NCBI GenBank assembly: GCA_019429365.1
Contig: JAHYJD010000014.1
Coordinates: 1-49,174 of the forward strand
Direction: 5' to 3'
Length of the DNA: 49,174 nucleotides
Source of the DNA: Bacteroidales bacterium
GTDB taxonomy: Bacteria > Bacteroidota > Bacteroidia > Bacteroidales > UBA7960
Made by a program: the position numbers and the translations under genes. Below the pieces are notes generated by a model that did no database searches, had not been told where the DNA came from, and saw nothing but the letters and a program-made list of their open reading frames with translations. Below are positions 7,653-16,998 of the stretch, one piece after another; the stretch's first letter is position 1; the number at the start of each line of letters is the position of its first letter.

Positions 7653-8819
7653 CTATTGATCATCAAAACCCCATGAGATGCCAAACATTAATGCATTCCC
7701 GTTAAGAGGTGTTTCATTTCTGCGGGTGCTGAAATTCAGAAAATTGTAACGAAAGTTCAGGCCCAGGTAGCTGGCTTCACTCACCGGAAACCTGAATTCG
7801 ACGCCCGGGCTGAAGCTCGCACTTGAGATCATTCTCGAAAGGCCTTCTTCCTCCTGTTCAGTGGTGCTGAAAGCTTGTATGCCTTCGTATCCCAGCCCAA
7901 CACTCAGGAGGAGCTGATGGCGGTTAATGTCGATAGGCACCAGCCCTATCCGCCCGGAGACGTGAACGTTGGTAAAGCTTTTTGTCCGATAACCCAGATT
8001 ATCAACCACCACCTCATAATAATTAGGACTTGGCCCGAACCCAATTTTAAAAATTAACTCCATTAAAAAACCTTGCTGAATAAAACCACCGCCAAAACCT
8101 ATTTCAGGATGGCTTCCCAGCAAGGCCAGGTCGCCGTTTGGCTTCCATAAGCCTCCGTAGAGGTTTATAAAAACTCTTTTTGCCTTTTTGGCTATTTCAA
8201 TTTTTGCATTATACAGCGAATCGAGGCGGGTGCCGGCCAGTTCGCCCGATTTCAGCCGCTCCATGGCCCTATCAAAATCGTGCGAATAATATTCAAGGAA
8301 AAATAACTCAATGGGCTGCAGGTCCGAATAGCGTTGAAGGTAGAGTGCCAGATTTTTGGAAAAAGCGGAATAGGTCGAATCCACCTCATAGTATTCCCAG
8401 GCATAATAGTCGAGATAAAAATTGGGGTTCTCAAAAGAGGTGGACTTTCTGAAATCCTCAAGAAAAGTAAGGATCTGGTCGGGATAAAAAGTGTCGTCAA
8501 AGCGATTGTATTCGATCTGGTCGAGCAGGTAAAACCTTAGCAAAGGCTCGGCCAGACCGCAGTTCAGGTCCCAGTAATACAAAAGTGCATACAAGGTATC
8601 AATTTTATTGTCCTGATGCAGGGCCGGAATCAGTTTTGTGGCGCTTATGGCAATATCCTGGCAATGAATGTTTTCGCGAACCACCAGTTTTTCTATGTCT
8701 ATTTGGGCGTGGCCTCTTTCGGGGAAAAACATCGTAGCAGCTAATAACATTACCGCAGTGATTTGCCTTAGGCAATTCACCGGTTTTTTTCTTGGGTTCG
8801 GAGGGATATCTGTTTTCAT
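7653..8819 (-). CDS. Exported protein with C-terminal outer-membrane beta-barrel
   Basis: I do not recognise a named family in this 388-aa protein. A long signal peptide ends near GHAQ (residue 39). Residues ~40-210 are acidic and rich in aromatic residues and look helical. From ~215 to the end there are alternating strands (FINLYGGLWKP, IGFGGGFIQQGFLMELIFKIGFG, GRIGLVPIDINRHQLLLSVGLGYEG, YLGLNFRYNFLNF), as in small OmpA-type barrels. It is followed on the same strand, after a 24-nt gap from the porin stop, by no other linked function. Confidence 0.65.
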   Translation of the reverse strand: MKTDIPPNPRKKPVNCLRQITAVMLLAATMFFPERGHAQIDIEKLVVRENIHCQDIAISATKLIPALHQDNKIDTLYALLYYWDLNCGLAEPLLRFYLLDQIEYNRFDDTFYPDQILTFLEDFRKSTSFENPNFYLDYYAWEYYEVDSTYSAFSKNLALYLQRYSDLQPIELFFLEYYSHDFDRAMERLKSGELAGTRLDSLYNAKIEIAKKAKRVFINLYGGLWKPNGDLALLGSHPEIGFGGGFIQQGFLMELIFKIGFGPSPNYYEVVVDNLGYRTKSFTNVHVSGRIGLVPIDINRHQLLLSVGLGYEGIQAFSTTEQEEEGLSRMISSASFSPGVEFRFPVSEASYLGLNFRYNFLNFSTRRNETPLNGNALMFGISWGFDDQ

Positions 8820-8843
8820 GGTTATATCCTCTTACAAATTTAA

Positions 8844-10079
8844 TCAGAAATTATATTTAATGCTGGCCATTGTACGAAGATTATTAACTTGTTGGGTGTT
8901 GTTTATTGAGTAGTATTCATCGGGTGTGCCGTAAGCTGCCACGTCGTAAACAAGTTCCAGGTTAAAGGAAGCTCTTTCAATAAAATAGCCTATTCTGGGA
9001 GCAATGCGGTAAATGTGCGAAATATCTGCACCCCGCCCCCAGACATTTCCCATTAACTCCTGCTTACTTCCCAGGTTTTTTGAAAAGCCGCCAAAGAGGC
9101 CGGTGTGCCATTTGCCTGAGGTCTCTTCCACATCGATCCAGGCAGCCATGCTCCGGATTCCTGAATAACTCCAAATGGCTTTTTCAGGATCTAGCATTTG
9201 GGCCTCACCATAACCGCCCAGCATAACCAGGTGACTGAGGTTTTCGCCCCAGGTACCCTGGGCTTTTACCTGAAGGTGTTCGAAACGGTATTTTACAAAA
9301 GCATTTCCCGCAAAAGAGGTCTTATTCTCTTTGGTTTGATAGCCTGCCGGGGTTTGTATGCGGGGTCTGAGTGTAAGTAGTCCTGCCGAAGCCCCGGCCA
9401 GGAAACGATCCCTTTCAAAGATAAGTTGGGTCCAGGTTTCGGGCAATCCGCTGTTGCGCAAATATTGGCTGCTGTAACCGTTCGGGCCGTTTGAAGCAAA
9501 GTCGCTCTGGGCAAGAAGGGCGGCCATGAGCGAAATATTCCCTGCCTTATGGGTAAGGCGAAGTTGGGGGGAGCGGTTTAAAACATTATAAGGCACACCA
9601 CCCCCAAAATGAATCACACCTGGGAAACAAGAAGTGATAAAAAGTGGATGCCAGTATTGCCCGGCCAGCAACTCGGTGCGCTCCCAGTTGAGCTTTACCA
9701 GGGCATGGCGCATTCGAAGCAGGTTGAACTTATCGGCGCCCGTGCCAAGAAAATCGACTTCGAAGAGGGCTGAAGTTTTCGCGCCAAAAAAATCCGGTCC
9801 TTTTATGCCAGCTTGCATTCGCGACGAAAGCAGCGACATTTGAAGCGCTGGTATGGCATTCAAATCCACCCCATCAGGGTCGGGGTTAACCTTAGCAGGA
9901 TAAAGAATCACATTGCCTTCGCGTGCGGCCACCACCTGACGGGTATCGTAAAACATCTCGAAGTTTACAAAGCCATGAAATTCGAACTGAAACATGCCTT
10001 GGGAAAATCCTTTTTTCCCTGAAAGGGAAACGAGAACAAGAAAAAGGAATAAAAATGCTGCCTTTTTTTGAGGTTTCAT
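8844..10079 (-). CDS. Outer-membrane porin-like beta-barrel protein
   Basis: The 411-aa protein has a signal peptide ending near GFSQ (residue ~27) and begins FQFEFHGFVNFEMFYDTRQ. Many amphipathic strands end in a terminal phenylalanine (SIKYNF), the usual C-terminal signal for insertion by the Bam complex. The central part (FFGAKTSALFEVDFLGTG, LNWERTELLAGQYWHPLF) resembles DcaP-like porins. The substrate is unknown. A perfect palindrome lies in its promoter region, and the barrel protein gene downstream (7653-8819) is on the same strand only 24 nt away, so they may be co-transcribed. Confidence 0.75.
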   Translation of the reverse strand: MKPQKKAAFLFLFLVLVSLSGKKGFSQGMFQFEFHGFVNFEMFYDTRQVVAAREGNVILYPAKVNPDPDGVDLNAIPALQMSLLSSRMQAGIKGPDFFGAKTSALFEVDFLGTGADKFNLLRMRHALVKLNWERTELLAGQYWHPLFITSCFPGVIHFGGGVPYNVLNRSPQLRLTHKAGNISLMAALLAQSDFASNGPNGYSSQYLRNSGLPETWTQLIFERDRFLAGASAGLLTLRPRIQTPAGYQTKENKTSFAGNAFVKYRFEHLQVKAQGTWGENLSHLVMLGGYGEAQMLDPEKAIWSYSGIRSMAAWIDVEETSGKWHTGLFGGFSKNLGSKQELMGNVWGRGADISHIYRIAPRIGYFIERASFNLELVYDVAAYGTPDEYYSINNTQQVNNLRTMASIKYNF

Positions 10080-10107
10080 AATAGCATAATAGTGAGGAGT
10101 GATGGGC

Positions 10108-10136
10108 CAAATTTAATCATTCATTTGTCACAAATG
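10108..10136 (-). promoter_or_regulatory. Promoter and palindromic operator candidate of the porin gene
   Basis: On the minus strand, TAAATTTG (10115-10108) fits the -7 consensus. Immediately upstream lies the perfect palindrome CATTTGT-C-ACAAATG (10122-10136, 7-bp arms), placed between the expected -33 and -7 boxes. The position suggests a binding site for a dimeric regulator, possibly Crp/Fnr-like, that could repress the porin gene or act on the divergent lipoprotein gene. This is inference from symmetry only. Confidence 0.45.
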
Positions 10137-10247
10137 TTATTTTTGTTTAGGTCTTGAAACCCAATGAAATCAAAAAAGGGGAATACGTTCATTTTTTGCC
10201 GAAAAATCTGTTTCTTTGCAGGTTAATAATCCCAAACCCAAAAAACC

Positions 10248-11666
10248 ATGAAGAAGTTTATTTTTTTGCTAGCAGTGTCGGTAATGGCCGCTTGCAGCCA
10301 GGCTCCTGAAAATGAAGTAAGAATAACTGGAGTGATAGAAAATCCCACGGCAGCCGATGTGGAGGTTTTTTACTACAAGGATTTTGTTACCAACCAAACC
10401 GAAAAGGTAGAAACGGGCCTTGATGCGGGCAATGCTTTTGAGTCCTTGCTGCCCCTTACCGAAGGCCGGTTTGTATATGTGAGCCAGCCCCGACGCAACA
10501 TCATGCTGTATCTGATGCCCGGTGCCGACATCAGCATCTCATTCAACGCAGAAGACCCCGATCAACTCCCTGCGATTGAAGGAAAGAAAGCACTGGAGAG
10601 CCGCTTCCTGGTGTCGTACAATATGGAGGTGGAGCGCAAATACAACCGCAGCATTATACTCAACCAGGTGGGCAGCACCAGTGCTGAAGATTTTCGCCAA
10701 ATGATGGAAGATGCCTATGCCGAAAAACTGGCCTTTCTTGAAGGACATGACGACTATCGCAAGCTGGATAAGGATTTTGTGAACATTATGAAAACCAATT
10801 TCCTTTATGAAAAGTATGGCCTTTTGCTCGATTATCCCATGGCCTTTGCCTATTTCAACCCTGAAGCGGGCGACCCTGAGCTTCCCGAGGATTTTTTTGA
10901 ATTTCTTGAAAGCGATGATCTTTTTGATGATGAGTATTTGATGTCGCGCCCCTATTTCAGTTTCGTAAACGCCTATCTGAACAGGCATGCCGAACAAAAC
11001 ACCGACCCCGAAAGTGAGTTATCTTATTATGAAAGGCAATATGAATTTGCCCGCGAAATTTTTACTGGCAAGACCCGCGAAGCCCTGCTGGCCCAAAACC
11101 TGGTTTATCTGCTTAATTTTGGCACTACTGAGGCGGGTGAAAAATACTACGCTGATTTTTCAGCCCTGGTGCAAACCCCCGAATACCGCGAGCTTATCGA
11201 TGCCGAATACCAGACCATCAAAGCCCTTGCCTCCGGGCAGCCTGCCCCTGCCATTACCCTCACCGATATTGACGGCAACGAGGTTTCCTTGAGCGATTTT
11301 GCTGGTAAGGTAGTGTATCTCGATTTCTGGGCAAGCTGGTGCGGGCCCTGCATGCGCGAGGTGCCCTTTGCCAAGGAACTGAAAAAACGCATGGAAGGCG
11401 AAGAGGACCTGGTGTTCTTCTATGTTTCAGTCGATACCGATGAAACGGCCTGGCGCAATAAAGTGGCTGAGATGGAGATAAAGGGCGTACACGTAAATGT
11501 GCCGGGGTTCAGCCACGAGGTGCCTTCAAGTTACAACCTTAAAGGCGTGCCCACATTTTACCTTATTGGCCGCGATGGTAAAATTTTTGATAACCGCCCG
11601 CCCCGGCCCAGCAACCCATTGGTTGATGAAGTGCTGAAAGCTGCCCTCGAACAAGAACTAGTTTAA
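10248..11666 (+). CDS. TlpA-type thioredoxin-fold lipoprotein (copy 1)
   Basis: The 472-aa lipoprotein has lipobox VMAAC (Cys16). The N-terminal ~120 residues resemble the DUF4369 beta-sandwich domain, the middle is helical, and residues ~335-470 form an AhpC/TSA-TlpA-like thioredoxin domain. The CxxC redox centre is WCGPC (Cys365, Cys368), followed by the cis-proline segment LKGVPTFYLIG. Such proteins act as membrane-anchored periplasmic thiol-disulfide oxidoreductases, probably as reductants. A close paralogue begins 12 nt downstream; together they look like a tandem duplication. Confidence 0.88.
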   Translation: MKKFIFLLAVSVMAACSQAPENEVRITGVIENPTAADVEVFYYKDFVTNQTEKVETGLDAGNAFESLLPLTEGRFVYVSQPRRNIMLYLMPGADISISFNAEDPDQLPAIEGKKALESRFLVSYNMEVERKYNRSIILNQVGSTSAEDFRQMMEDAYAEKLAFLEGHDDYRKLDKDFVNIMKTNFLYEKYGLLLDYPMAFAYFNPEAGDPELPEDFFEFLESDDLFDDEYLMSRPYFSFVNAYLNRHAEQNTDPESELSYYERQYEFAREIFTGKTREALLAQNLVYLLNFGTTEAGEKYYADFSALVQTPEYRELIDAEYQTIKALASGQPAPAITLTDIDGNEVSLSDFAGKVVYLDFWASWCGPCMREVPFAKELKKRMEGEEDLVFFYVSVDTDETAWRNKVAEMEIKGVHVNVPGFSHEVPSSYNLKGVPTFYLIGRDGKIFDNRPPRPSNPLVDEVLKAALEQELV

Positions 11667-11678
11667 TTTAGCGGAAAC

Positions 11679-13094
11679 ATGAAAAACTTAATTATATTGC
11701 TTGCGCTGGCCTTCACTTTTGCCTGCAGCCAGCCCGCCGAAAAGACGACTATTACCATTAGCGGCACCATTGAGAATCTCGATGCCGGCCCGGTTGAGTT
11801 TGTTTTTTATCGCGACTTCACCAACAACCACCGCGAGATCATTAGCATTGTGCCTGACGCTCAAAACCAGTTTTCGGTTGAATTTGAAATGCCTGAAGCT
11901 GCCATGGGTACCCTGCGCCACGGCCGCACCAGCATTCAACTGTTTCTCGAACCCGGCGATGAGCTTGAAATGACCGTGGATGCCGGCAATTGGCTCGAAA
12001 GCATTGCCTTTTCAGGGAAGGCCGCCGCCGTCAACAACTTTCTGGTGGCCTATCAGCGCGACCTGTTGCCTGGTGCTGGAAACAGCTTCGTTAGCAATGC
12101 CGCCGCCAATCTCGACCCCAAGGCTTTCACTGCCGCCATGGACAGTGTGGCCCGTTTAAAAATGGATTTTATGGCCGCTTTCGCGGAAAATGAGGCGCTT
12201 AGCCAGGCATTCACTGCCTGGTTCGAAACGGAGGTAAAATATGAAAAGTTTACCCGACTACTCAGCTATCCGGCCATGCACCAGCGTTTCAACAACCTCG
12301 AAATACTGCCCGAACTGCCTGAAAACTACTATGCCTTTCTCGAAAACCCCGATCTTTTTGATGGAAGCAGGCTGAACAGCGAAACCTACGTGAATTTCCT
12401 AATGGCCTACCTGGGGCACTGCGCCGACGATCATAAGGCTCGTTTTGCTGAAGACGCTTCGGCCAATGAAATAAACTACACCCTGGCCAGGGAACTCGTT
12501 GCTGGCGAGTCGGGCTATTATGTGCAGGCCATCAGCATTAACCGCGAATTTAACTACGGCAAGCTTGACAAAGCCCTTGCCCTCTATGAAAACTTCATGG
12601 AAACATCTGGTTCAGAAGACCTGAAAGCTCGTGTTACCAAAACATGGAATGGTATTCAGGCGCTGATGCCGGGCAATCCTGCACCCGACTTTTCCATGAC
12701 CGATATCAATGGCAACCAGGTCTCATTGAGTGATTTTCGTGGCAAGGTGGTTTACCTGAAGTTTTGGGCCAGCTGGTGCGGGCCCTGTATGCGGCAGGTA
12801 CCCCCGGCGAAAGAGCTCAAAATCCGGCTTGCCGACCAGGAAGACCTCGTGTTTATGTATGTTTCAATAGATACCGACCTGGATGCCTGGCGAAATGCCG
12901 TAGAACGCAACCATATCTCGGGCATCCATTTTCAGACCCCCGGACGCGAGCGTGGAACGCCTGCCCTTTACCAGGTGAAATGGATCCCCACTTTCATCAT
13001 TATTGGCAAAGATGGGAACATTTTCGATAACCGCCCGCCCCAGCCGTCCGATGCCAACGTGGATGAAGTGTTGCTGAAAGCCCTGGCGCAGTAA
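11679..13094 (+). CDS. TlpA-type thioredoxin-fold lipoprotein (copy 2)
   Basis: The 471-aa paralogue of the preceding gene has the same layout: lipobox TFAC (Cys16), a DUF4369-like N-terminus, a helical middle and a C-terminal thioredoxin domain with WCGPC (Cys367, Cys370) and the cis-Pro segment VKWIPTFIIIG. Sequence in the catalytic domain is highly similar to copy 1 (SLSDF-GKVVYL-FWASWCGPCMR), whereas the N-terminal and middle parts have diverged strongly. This fits retained redox chemistry with a different partner. Its stop is 2 nt from the stop of the convergent ABC gene. Confidence 0.88.
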   Translation: MKNLIILLALAFTFACSQPAEKTTITISGTIENLDAGPVEFVFYRDFTNNHREIISIVPDAQNQFSVEFEMPEAAMGTLRHGRTSIQLFLEPGDELEMTVDAGNWLESIAFSGKAAAVNNFLVAYQRDLLPGAGNSFVSNAAANLDPKAFTAAMDSVARLKMDFMAAFAENEALSQAFTAWFETEVKYEKFTRLLSYPAMHQRFNNLEILPELPENYYAFLENPDLFDGSRLNSETYVNFLMAYLGHCADDHKARFAEDASANEINYTLARELVAGESGYYVQAISINREFNYGKLDKALALYENFMETSGSEDLKARVTKTWNGIQALMPGNPAPDFSMTDINGNQVSLSDFRGKVVYLKFWASWCGPCMRQVPPAKELKIRLADQEDLVFMYVSIDTDLDAWRNAVERNHISGIHFQTPGRERGTPALYQVKWIPTFIIIGKDGNIFDNRPPQPSDANVDEVLLKALAQ

Positions 13095-13096
13095 GT

Positions 13097-13804
13097 TTAT
13101 TCTGCACCGACAGAAAAGTACTTTTCGATCTCTTGCAGATCGTCATTGGAAGGGGTAAGGTCTTTTATGATCTTGCCCTTTTCCAGTAAAATGATGCGGG
13201 TGCAGATTTCGGTAATGTGGTTCAGGTTGTGGCTCGAAATAAGCATGGTAGTGCCGCGCACTTCATTTTCTTCTTTAAGCATACGCTTCATCAGAATCTG
13301 CGAGGTAGGATCAAGGAAATTGAAAGGTTCGTCGAGGATCAGCAGTTCGGGCTGTACCAGCATGGCGGCAATAATTCCCACCTTTTGCTTGTTGCCGGTC
13401 GAAAATTGGCGAATGAATTTTTTCTGCCCCAAAATCTCATTATTCATAAAGCGCGAAAAAGACCGGAGTTTCTCATCTGTTGCCTCTCTGGGCATTCCGG
13501 CCAGGCTTGCAACAAAATAAAAATATTCTTCGGGCGTCATGAAGTCGATGAGAAATCCCTCGTCAAGGTAACTTCCGGTAAAATTTTTCCAGTGATCGCT
13601 TCCAGCCACGCATTGACCGTTCAGCTGCACCTCGCCATTGGATGCCTTTATCAGGTCGAGCACCAGGCGAAACAGGGTGGTTTTGCCGGCGCCGTTGTTG
13701 CCCACAATGCCCAGCAGTTCTCCTTTACTGATCTGAAGCTGGTCAATGTCAAGTGCGGTCTGCTGTCCGTAGATTTTCTGTAACTCGCTAATGTTTATTT
13801 GCAT
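13097..13804 (-). CDS. ABC transporter ATP-binding protein
   Basis: The 235-aa ATPase powers a transport or export system together with the membrane gene just upstream. Walker A is GNNGAGKTT (~37-45), Walker B is ELLILDEPF, and the H-loop is SSHNLNHI. The signature motif reads FSTGNKQKV rather than LSGGQ, a common degenerate form in export-type ATPases. The gene starts 2 nt after the stop of the DUF5687 gene, so the two are co-transcribed and probably form one complex. The substrate is unknown. Confidence 0.92.
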   Translation of the reverse strand: MQINISELQKIYGQQTALDIDQLQISKGELLGIVGNNGAGKTTLFRLVLDLIKASNGEVQLNGQCVAGSDHWKNFTGSYLDEGFLIDFMTPEEYFYFVASLAGMPREATDEKLRSFSRFMNNEILGQKKFIRQFSTGNKQKVGIIAAMLVQPELLILDEPFNFLDPTSQILMKRMLKEENEVRGTTMLISSHNLNHITEICTRIILLEKGKIIKDLTPSNDDLQEIEKYFSVGAE

Positions 13805-13806
13805 GG

Positions 13807-15285
13807 CTATTGCTCCCGGTATTTATTCAGGTTATGATATTTTTTGCGGGCAAATTTGCGGGCCGTGGCACTCAGCCACCATTTGTGGGTGCTGATAAAA
13901 GCCAGCCCGGTGATGGCGGTGGATACGTATATGCCGGTCTTTTTTCCCCATGGAAGTAATAAGCCGGCGGCGGCCACCGGAACCAGTGAAACGAATACCA
14001 GCAATATGGAAATAAAAAGAATTCCGCTGGTACCTTCAAAGTTAAAGATGGCCTTTTTGTTGGGGTCGAGCCGGGTCGAATTGGATACTCCAAGATATAT
14101 CAGCAAGGCAAAAACCGGCCCGGTGGCATAAAGCATCAACGAGAAGAGCATGGGAACAGCTGCAGGCTGCAAAAACCAAATAATGGGCAAAAGCATCAAG
14201 AACTGCAATAAAGCTACCCCAGTATAGAAATAATATTTTGCCAGGATAAACCTTTGCAGATCGATTGTGCTCACCGCAATGAAGTCAAAAAACCGGCTTT
14301 CCCACGAAAAGGTGTATTGCAGGTGGTAAAATCCAAACGAACCCATAAACATGAGCATTATCGGGTAAAATGAAACCATGGTCGATTCGTTGAACGAAGC
14401 CGAGATCATTGCCACAACCACCAAAATGGCAAAAGGCCATTGATACACATTTGCCCTGGGCCTTTTGTTGCGGGTCAGCAGCTTCCATTCCAGGTCCCAG
14501 TAGGGGCCGTAAACGGGCATTCGTGCAAACAACCTTCCCATATAGCCGCTTCCCTCGAATTTGCTTACAGCGGGGGTAACCACCAGCGTGTAGCTTTTTT
14601 GCAGGTTTTGCAGGGCCAGATAATTCAGGGCAGCAACAAGAAGCACTGGTATTGCGAAAACCGCGAGGTTTCCGCTCATCATAGCCATTCCAAGGCTTAA
14701 GGAGGCATCTTTTATTTCATGGAAAAACAGCCAGGAAAATATTGCGGCGATTGCCAGCCCGGCATACCAGATAACCAGGCCCATTTTCTCGGAAGTCTTG
14801 GCCCAAATCACAATGGAATGACTCAGACCCGCAACCAATACTAAACCGATAATGGTCATCCAGAAAGCCTCCATACCAAAATCAGGAACAATAACCCGCC
14901 GCAAAAAAGGGAAAGAGACCAGTATAAGATAGATATTGAAAGGGCTTAACCAGCTTCGCAAAAGGGTATATGTGGCAAGTTTCTTGCGCGGAATGGGCAG
15001 GTGGAGGTAGGGCGCGATTTTGTGGCGCGGTAGCTTCTGCCCCAGCAGCCGCATCAGCTGGTCTGATAAAAAAAGAACGAATAAAACAGAGAAGTAAAGT
15101 TCGTGCGGCAGCTTGTCAGGGTATAACTCCTGCAAGAAACCAGGCAAAATGCGGGCTATTAAATGTATGTACCAAAGCATGGAAAGCACCACAAAACCAA
15201 TAATCAACTTAATGCCAATGCTTCGTTCAAAATAGTGCGCCCGACGGAAACTCAGCCACGCATGTTGCAGAAAAGTAGTGAACAT
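13807..15285 (-). CDS. DUF5687 family membrane protein (ABC permease)
   Basis: The 492-aa protein has about twelve hydrophobic segments. It begins MFTTFLQHAWLSFRRAHYFERSIGIKL, typical of DUF5687 proteins in Bacteroidota, which pair with an ABC ATPase. I chose the ATG at 15285 because AAAGGA precedes it by about 6 nt; an in-frame extension to 15345 lacks a good start and adds an uncharacteristic tail. It most likely forms the permease for the ATPase encoded 2 nt downstream. Confidence 0.85.
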   Translation of the reverse strand: MFTTFLQHAWLSFRRAHYFERSIGIKLIIGFVVLSMLWYIHLIARILPGFLQELYPDKLPHELYFSVLFVLFLSDQLMRLLGQKLPRHKIAPYLHLPIPRKKLATYTLLRSWLSPFNIYLILVSFPFLRRVIVPDFGMEAFWMTIIGLVLVAGLSHSIVIWAKTSEKMGLVIWYAGLAIAAIFSWLFFHEIKDASLSLGMAMMSGNLAVFAIPVLLVAALNYLALQNLQKSYTLVVTPAVSKFEGSGYMGRLFARMPVYGPYWDLEWKLLTRNKRPRANVYQWPFAILVVVAMISASFNESTMVSFYPIMLMFMGSFGFYHLQYTFSWESRFFDFIAVSTIDLQRFILAKYYFYTGVALLQFLMLLPIIWFLQPAAVPMLFSLMLYATGPVFALLIYLGVSNSTRLDPNKKAIFNFEGTSGILFISILLVFVSLVPVAAAGLLLPWGKKTGIYVSTAITGLAFISTHKWWLSATARKFARKKYHNLNKYREQ

Positions 15286-15460
15286 ATATTCCTTTCGATG
15301 GATTGATTTTAATACATGGCTGCAAGTATAAGGTATTTTCTGCAAAGCAACCCGGCTTTTTGGTCGAAGCTTTTCAGATTGAAACGGATCGATTTTTTTT
15401 GTTGCCTTGCGATCAAAACAGCGGCTTTGTTGTTAATCTAAAAACCAAAAAATCAGACAC

Positions 15461-16333
15461 ATGAAAAAAATTAGTCTTTTTCTTCTTCTTTTAATCCCTG
15501 CAATAGCCTTTGCCCAGCGCGACTGGAGCGCCATGAAGATAACCACCACAGAAGTGGGTCCGGGGGTTTATCGCCTTTTTGTGGGAGAAAGTGTATCCAC
15601 CGTGCTTTTTGTTGGTGAGGACGGTGTTATGCTTATCGATGCCGCATACGAGCAAACTGCTCCGCAACTGAAAGCAGCCATAGAAGCTATTACATCGCAT
15701 CCAGTTAAATACCTTGTGAATACCCACCACCATGGCGATCATGTGGGCGGAAACTACAACATGGGAAAGGACGCCACCATTATTGCCCACCATTTTGTTA
15801 AGGATTTCGTAAGCCGCGAGCAACGAGCTGGCGAGCGCGTAACACCAGCCCTGCCAAAGGAAGCAAGACCTGATATCAGCTTCTCTGATGAACTGAAATT
15901 TGATTTCAATGGTCAGGTTTTACAAATGCTGCATTTACCCAAGGGCCATACCGGAGGCGATATCATCATTTATTTTCCTGAAAGCAAGGTGTTGAAAATG
16001 GGCGACTTGCTGTTTGCCGATAACTTTCCTTTTGTCGATGTCAACAATGGCGGCGATCCCATGGGGTATGTCAGAAATCAGCAGTTTATTCTCGAAAATT
16101 ATCCCGAAGATTTGACCATTGTTGGCGGACATGGCCCGGTTTATACCATGGCGCAACTTCGCGAATACAACAAAACCCTGGTTCAAACCTTGGAAGTGGT
16201 TCGCAAGGCAAAGGAAGCTGGAATGACTGCAGAGCAAATGAAAGCCAACCGCATCCTGAAAGAGTGGGAGGAGTGGGGAAAATTCTTCATAACCGAAGAC
16301 CGCTGGATAGATACATTGTTCCCTGTTTTCTAG
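15461..16333 (+). CDS. Exported metallo-beta-lactamase-fold hydrolase
   Basis: The 290-aa protein has a signal peptide ending near AFAQ (residue 19), so it acts in the periplasm. The metal site HxHxDH is His89, His91, Asp93, His94 in NTHHHGDHVGG. Further ligands are expected in LPKGHTGGDI and VGGHGPV. The architecture fits general MBL-fold hydrolases; sequence alone does not justify calling it a beta-lactamase. It is monocistronic and ends 5 nt from the convergent neighbour. Confidence 0.88.
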   Translation: MKKISLFLLLLIPAIAFAQRDWSAMKITTTEVGPGVYRLFVGESVSTVLFVGEDGVMLIDAAYEQTAPQLKAAIEAITSHPVKYLVNTHHHGDHVGGNYNMGKDATIIAHHFVKDFVSREQRAGERVTPALPKEARPDISFSDELKFDFNGQVLQMLHLPKGHTGGDIIIYFPESKVLKMGDLLFADNFPFVDVNNGGDPMGYVRNQQFILENYPEDLTIVGGHGPVYTMAQLREYNKTLVQTLEVVRKAKEAGMTAEQMKANRILKEWEEWGKFFITEDRWIDTLFPVF

Positions 16334-16338
16334 CCTTT

Positions 16339-16998
16339 TTACCTTTTACTTTTCAGATTCATTAGTATAGGGAATGCCCTTGGTACATCCTGTTCTGACA
16401 CAATGATCGAAACTTCGTTCGATGTGGAAATGATTTCGCAAACGTTTATGCCTGCCCAGGCAAGGTTTTTCAGCAGAAAATAGTAAACCCCTGAAACTTC
16501 AGTATTATTCTTAGGAAGGCGGATGGTCACAGAACTTAATCCGCCTTTTTGTGCCAAACGTTTTTCACTGCTGAATATCTCAGTAATCTTTTCATCCAGG
16601 CTGTTGCTTGCCACAATAGTGGTTTCATAAATGCCCTGGGAAATGGTGCAGAAAGCTTCCTTGTCTTGCGACACCGCTTCCATAAGCTGGCGCTGGCAAG
16701 TATTGATTGTCTGGCTGTTTTCAAAGGTGTGGTCACTGAGCCCAGATCGCACTATAATATCACCCAGCTCATTCATGAAAGTCTTGATGCCCTTGCTTAT
16801 CCTGAATGATTGCCCGGCTGGCCGGCGGTGAATGGCCATAATAATGGCACTCTCCTGCACCTTCTTTTTGGTGAGGCGCTCTACTTCGGGCAAAAGCTGA
16901 CGGGCAAGGGAAGAAACGTTTATTAAACCTTCCGAAAGCGCTTCTTCCAGAAATGGCGATTGTCCAATGATCTTATTTATTGCGTTTGCTATGGTCAT
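16339..16998 (-). CDS. ACT-like domain protein of unknown function
   Basis: I do not recognise a named family for this 219-aa protein. Residues ~1-65 are helical (INVSSLARQLLPEVERLTKKKVQESAIIMAIHRR) and could be a small DNA- or protein-binding domain. The C-terminal ~75 residues (SSVTIRLPKNNTEVSGVYYFLLKNLAWAGINVCEIISTSNEVSIIVSEQDVPRAF) have the beta-alpha-beta pattern and the INV-E-STS-EVS-IV signature of the ACT domains of aspartokinases. It is divergent from lysC with a ~104 nt shared upstream region, which suggests an amino-acid-responsive role linked to the aspartate pathway. That role is inference. Confidence 0.7.
   Translation of the reverse strand: MTIANAINKIIGQSPFLEEALSEGLINVSSLARQLLPEVERLTKKKVQESAIIMAIHRRPAGQSFRISKGIKTFMNELGDIIVRSGLSDHTFENSQTINTCQRQLMEAVSQDKEAFCTISQGIYETTIVASNSLDEKITEIFSSEKRLAQKGGLSSVTIRLPKNNTEVSGVYYFLLKNLAWAGINVCEIISTSNEVSIIVSEQDVPRAFPILMNLKSKR

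Noticed and set aside
15461-16333. Antibiotic-inactivating metallo-beta-lactamase
   Set aside because: The fold and HxHxDH motif are shared by many hydrolases. Nothing in the sequence or neighbourhood indicates a beta-lactam substrate.
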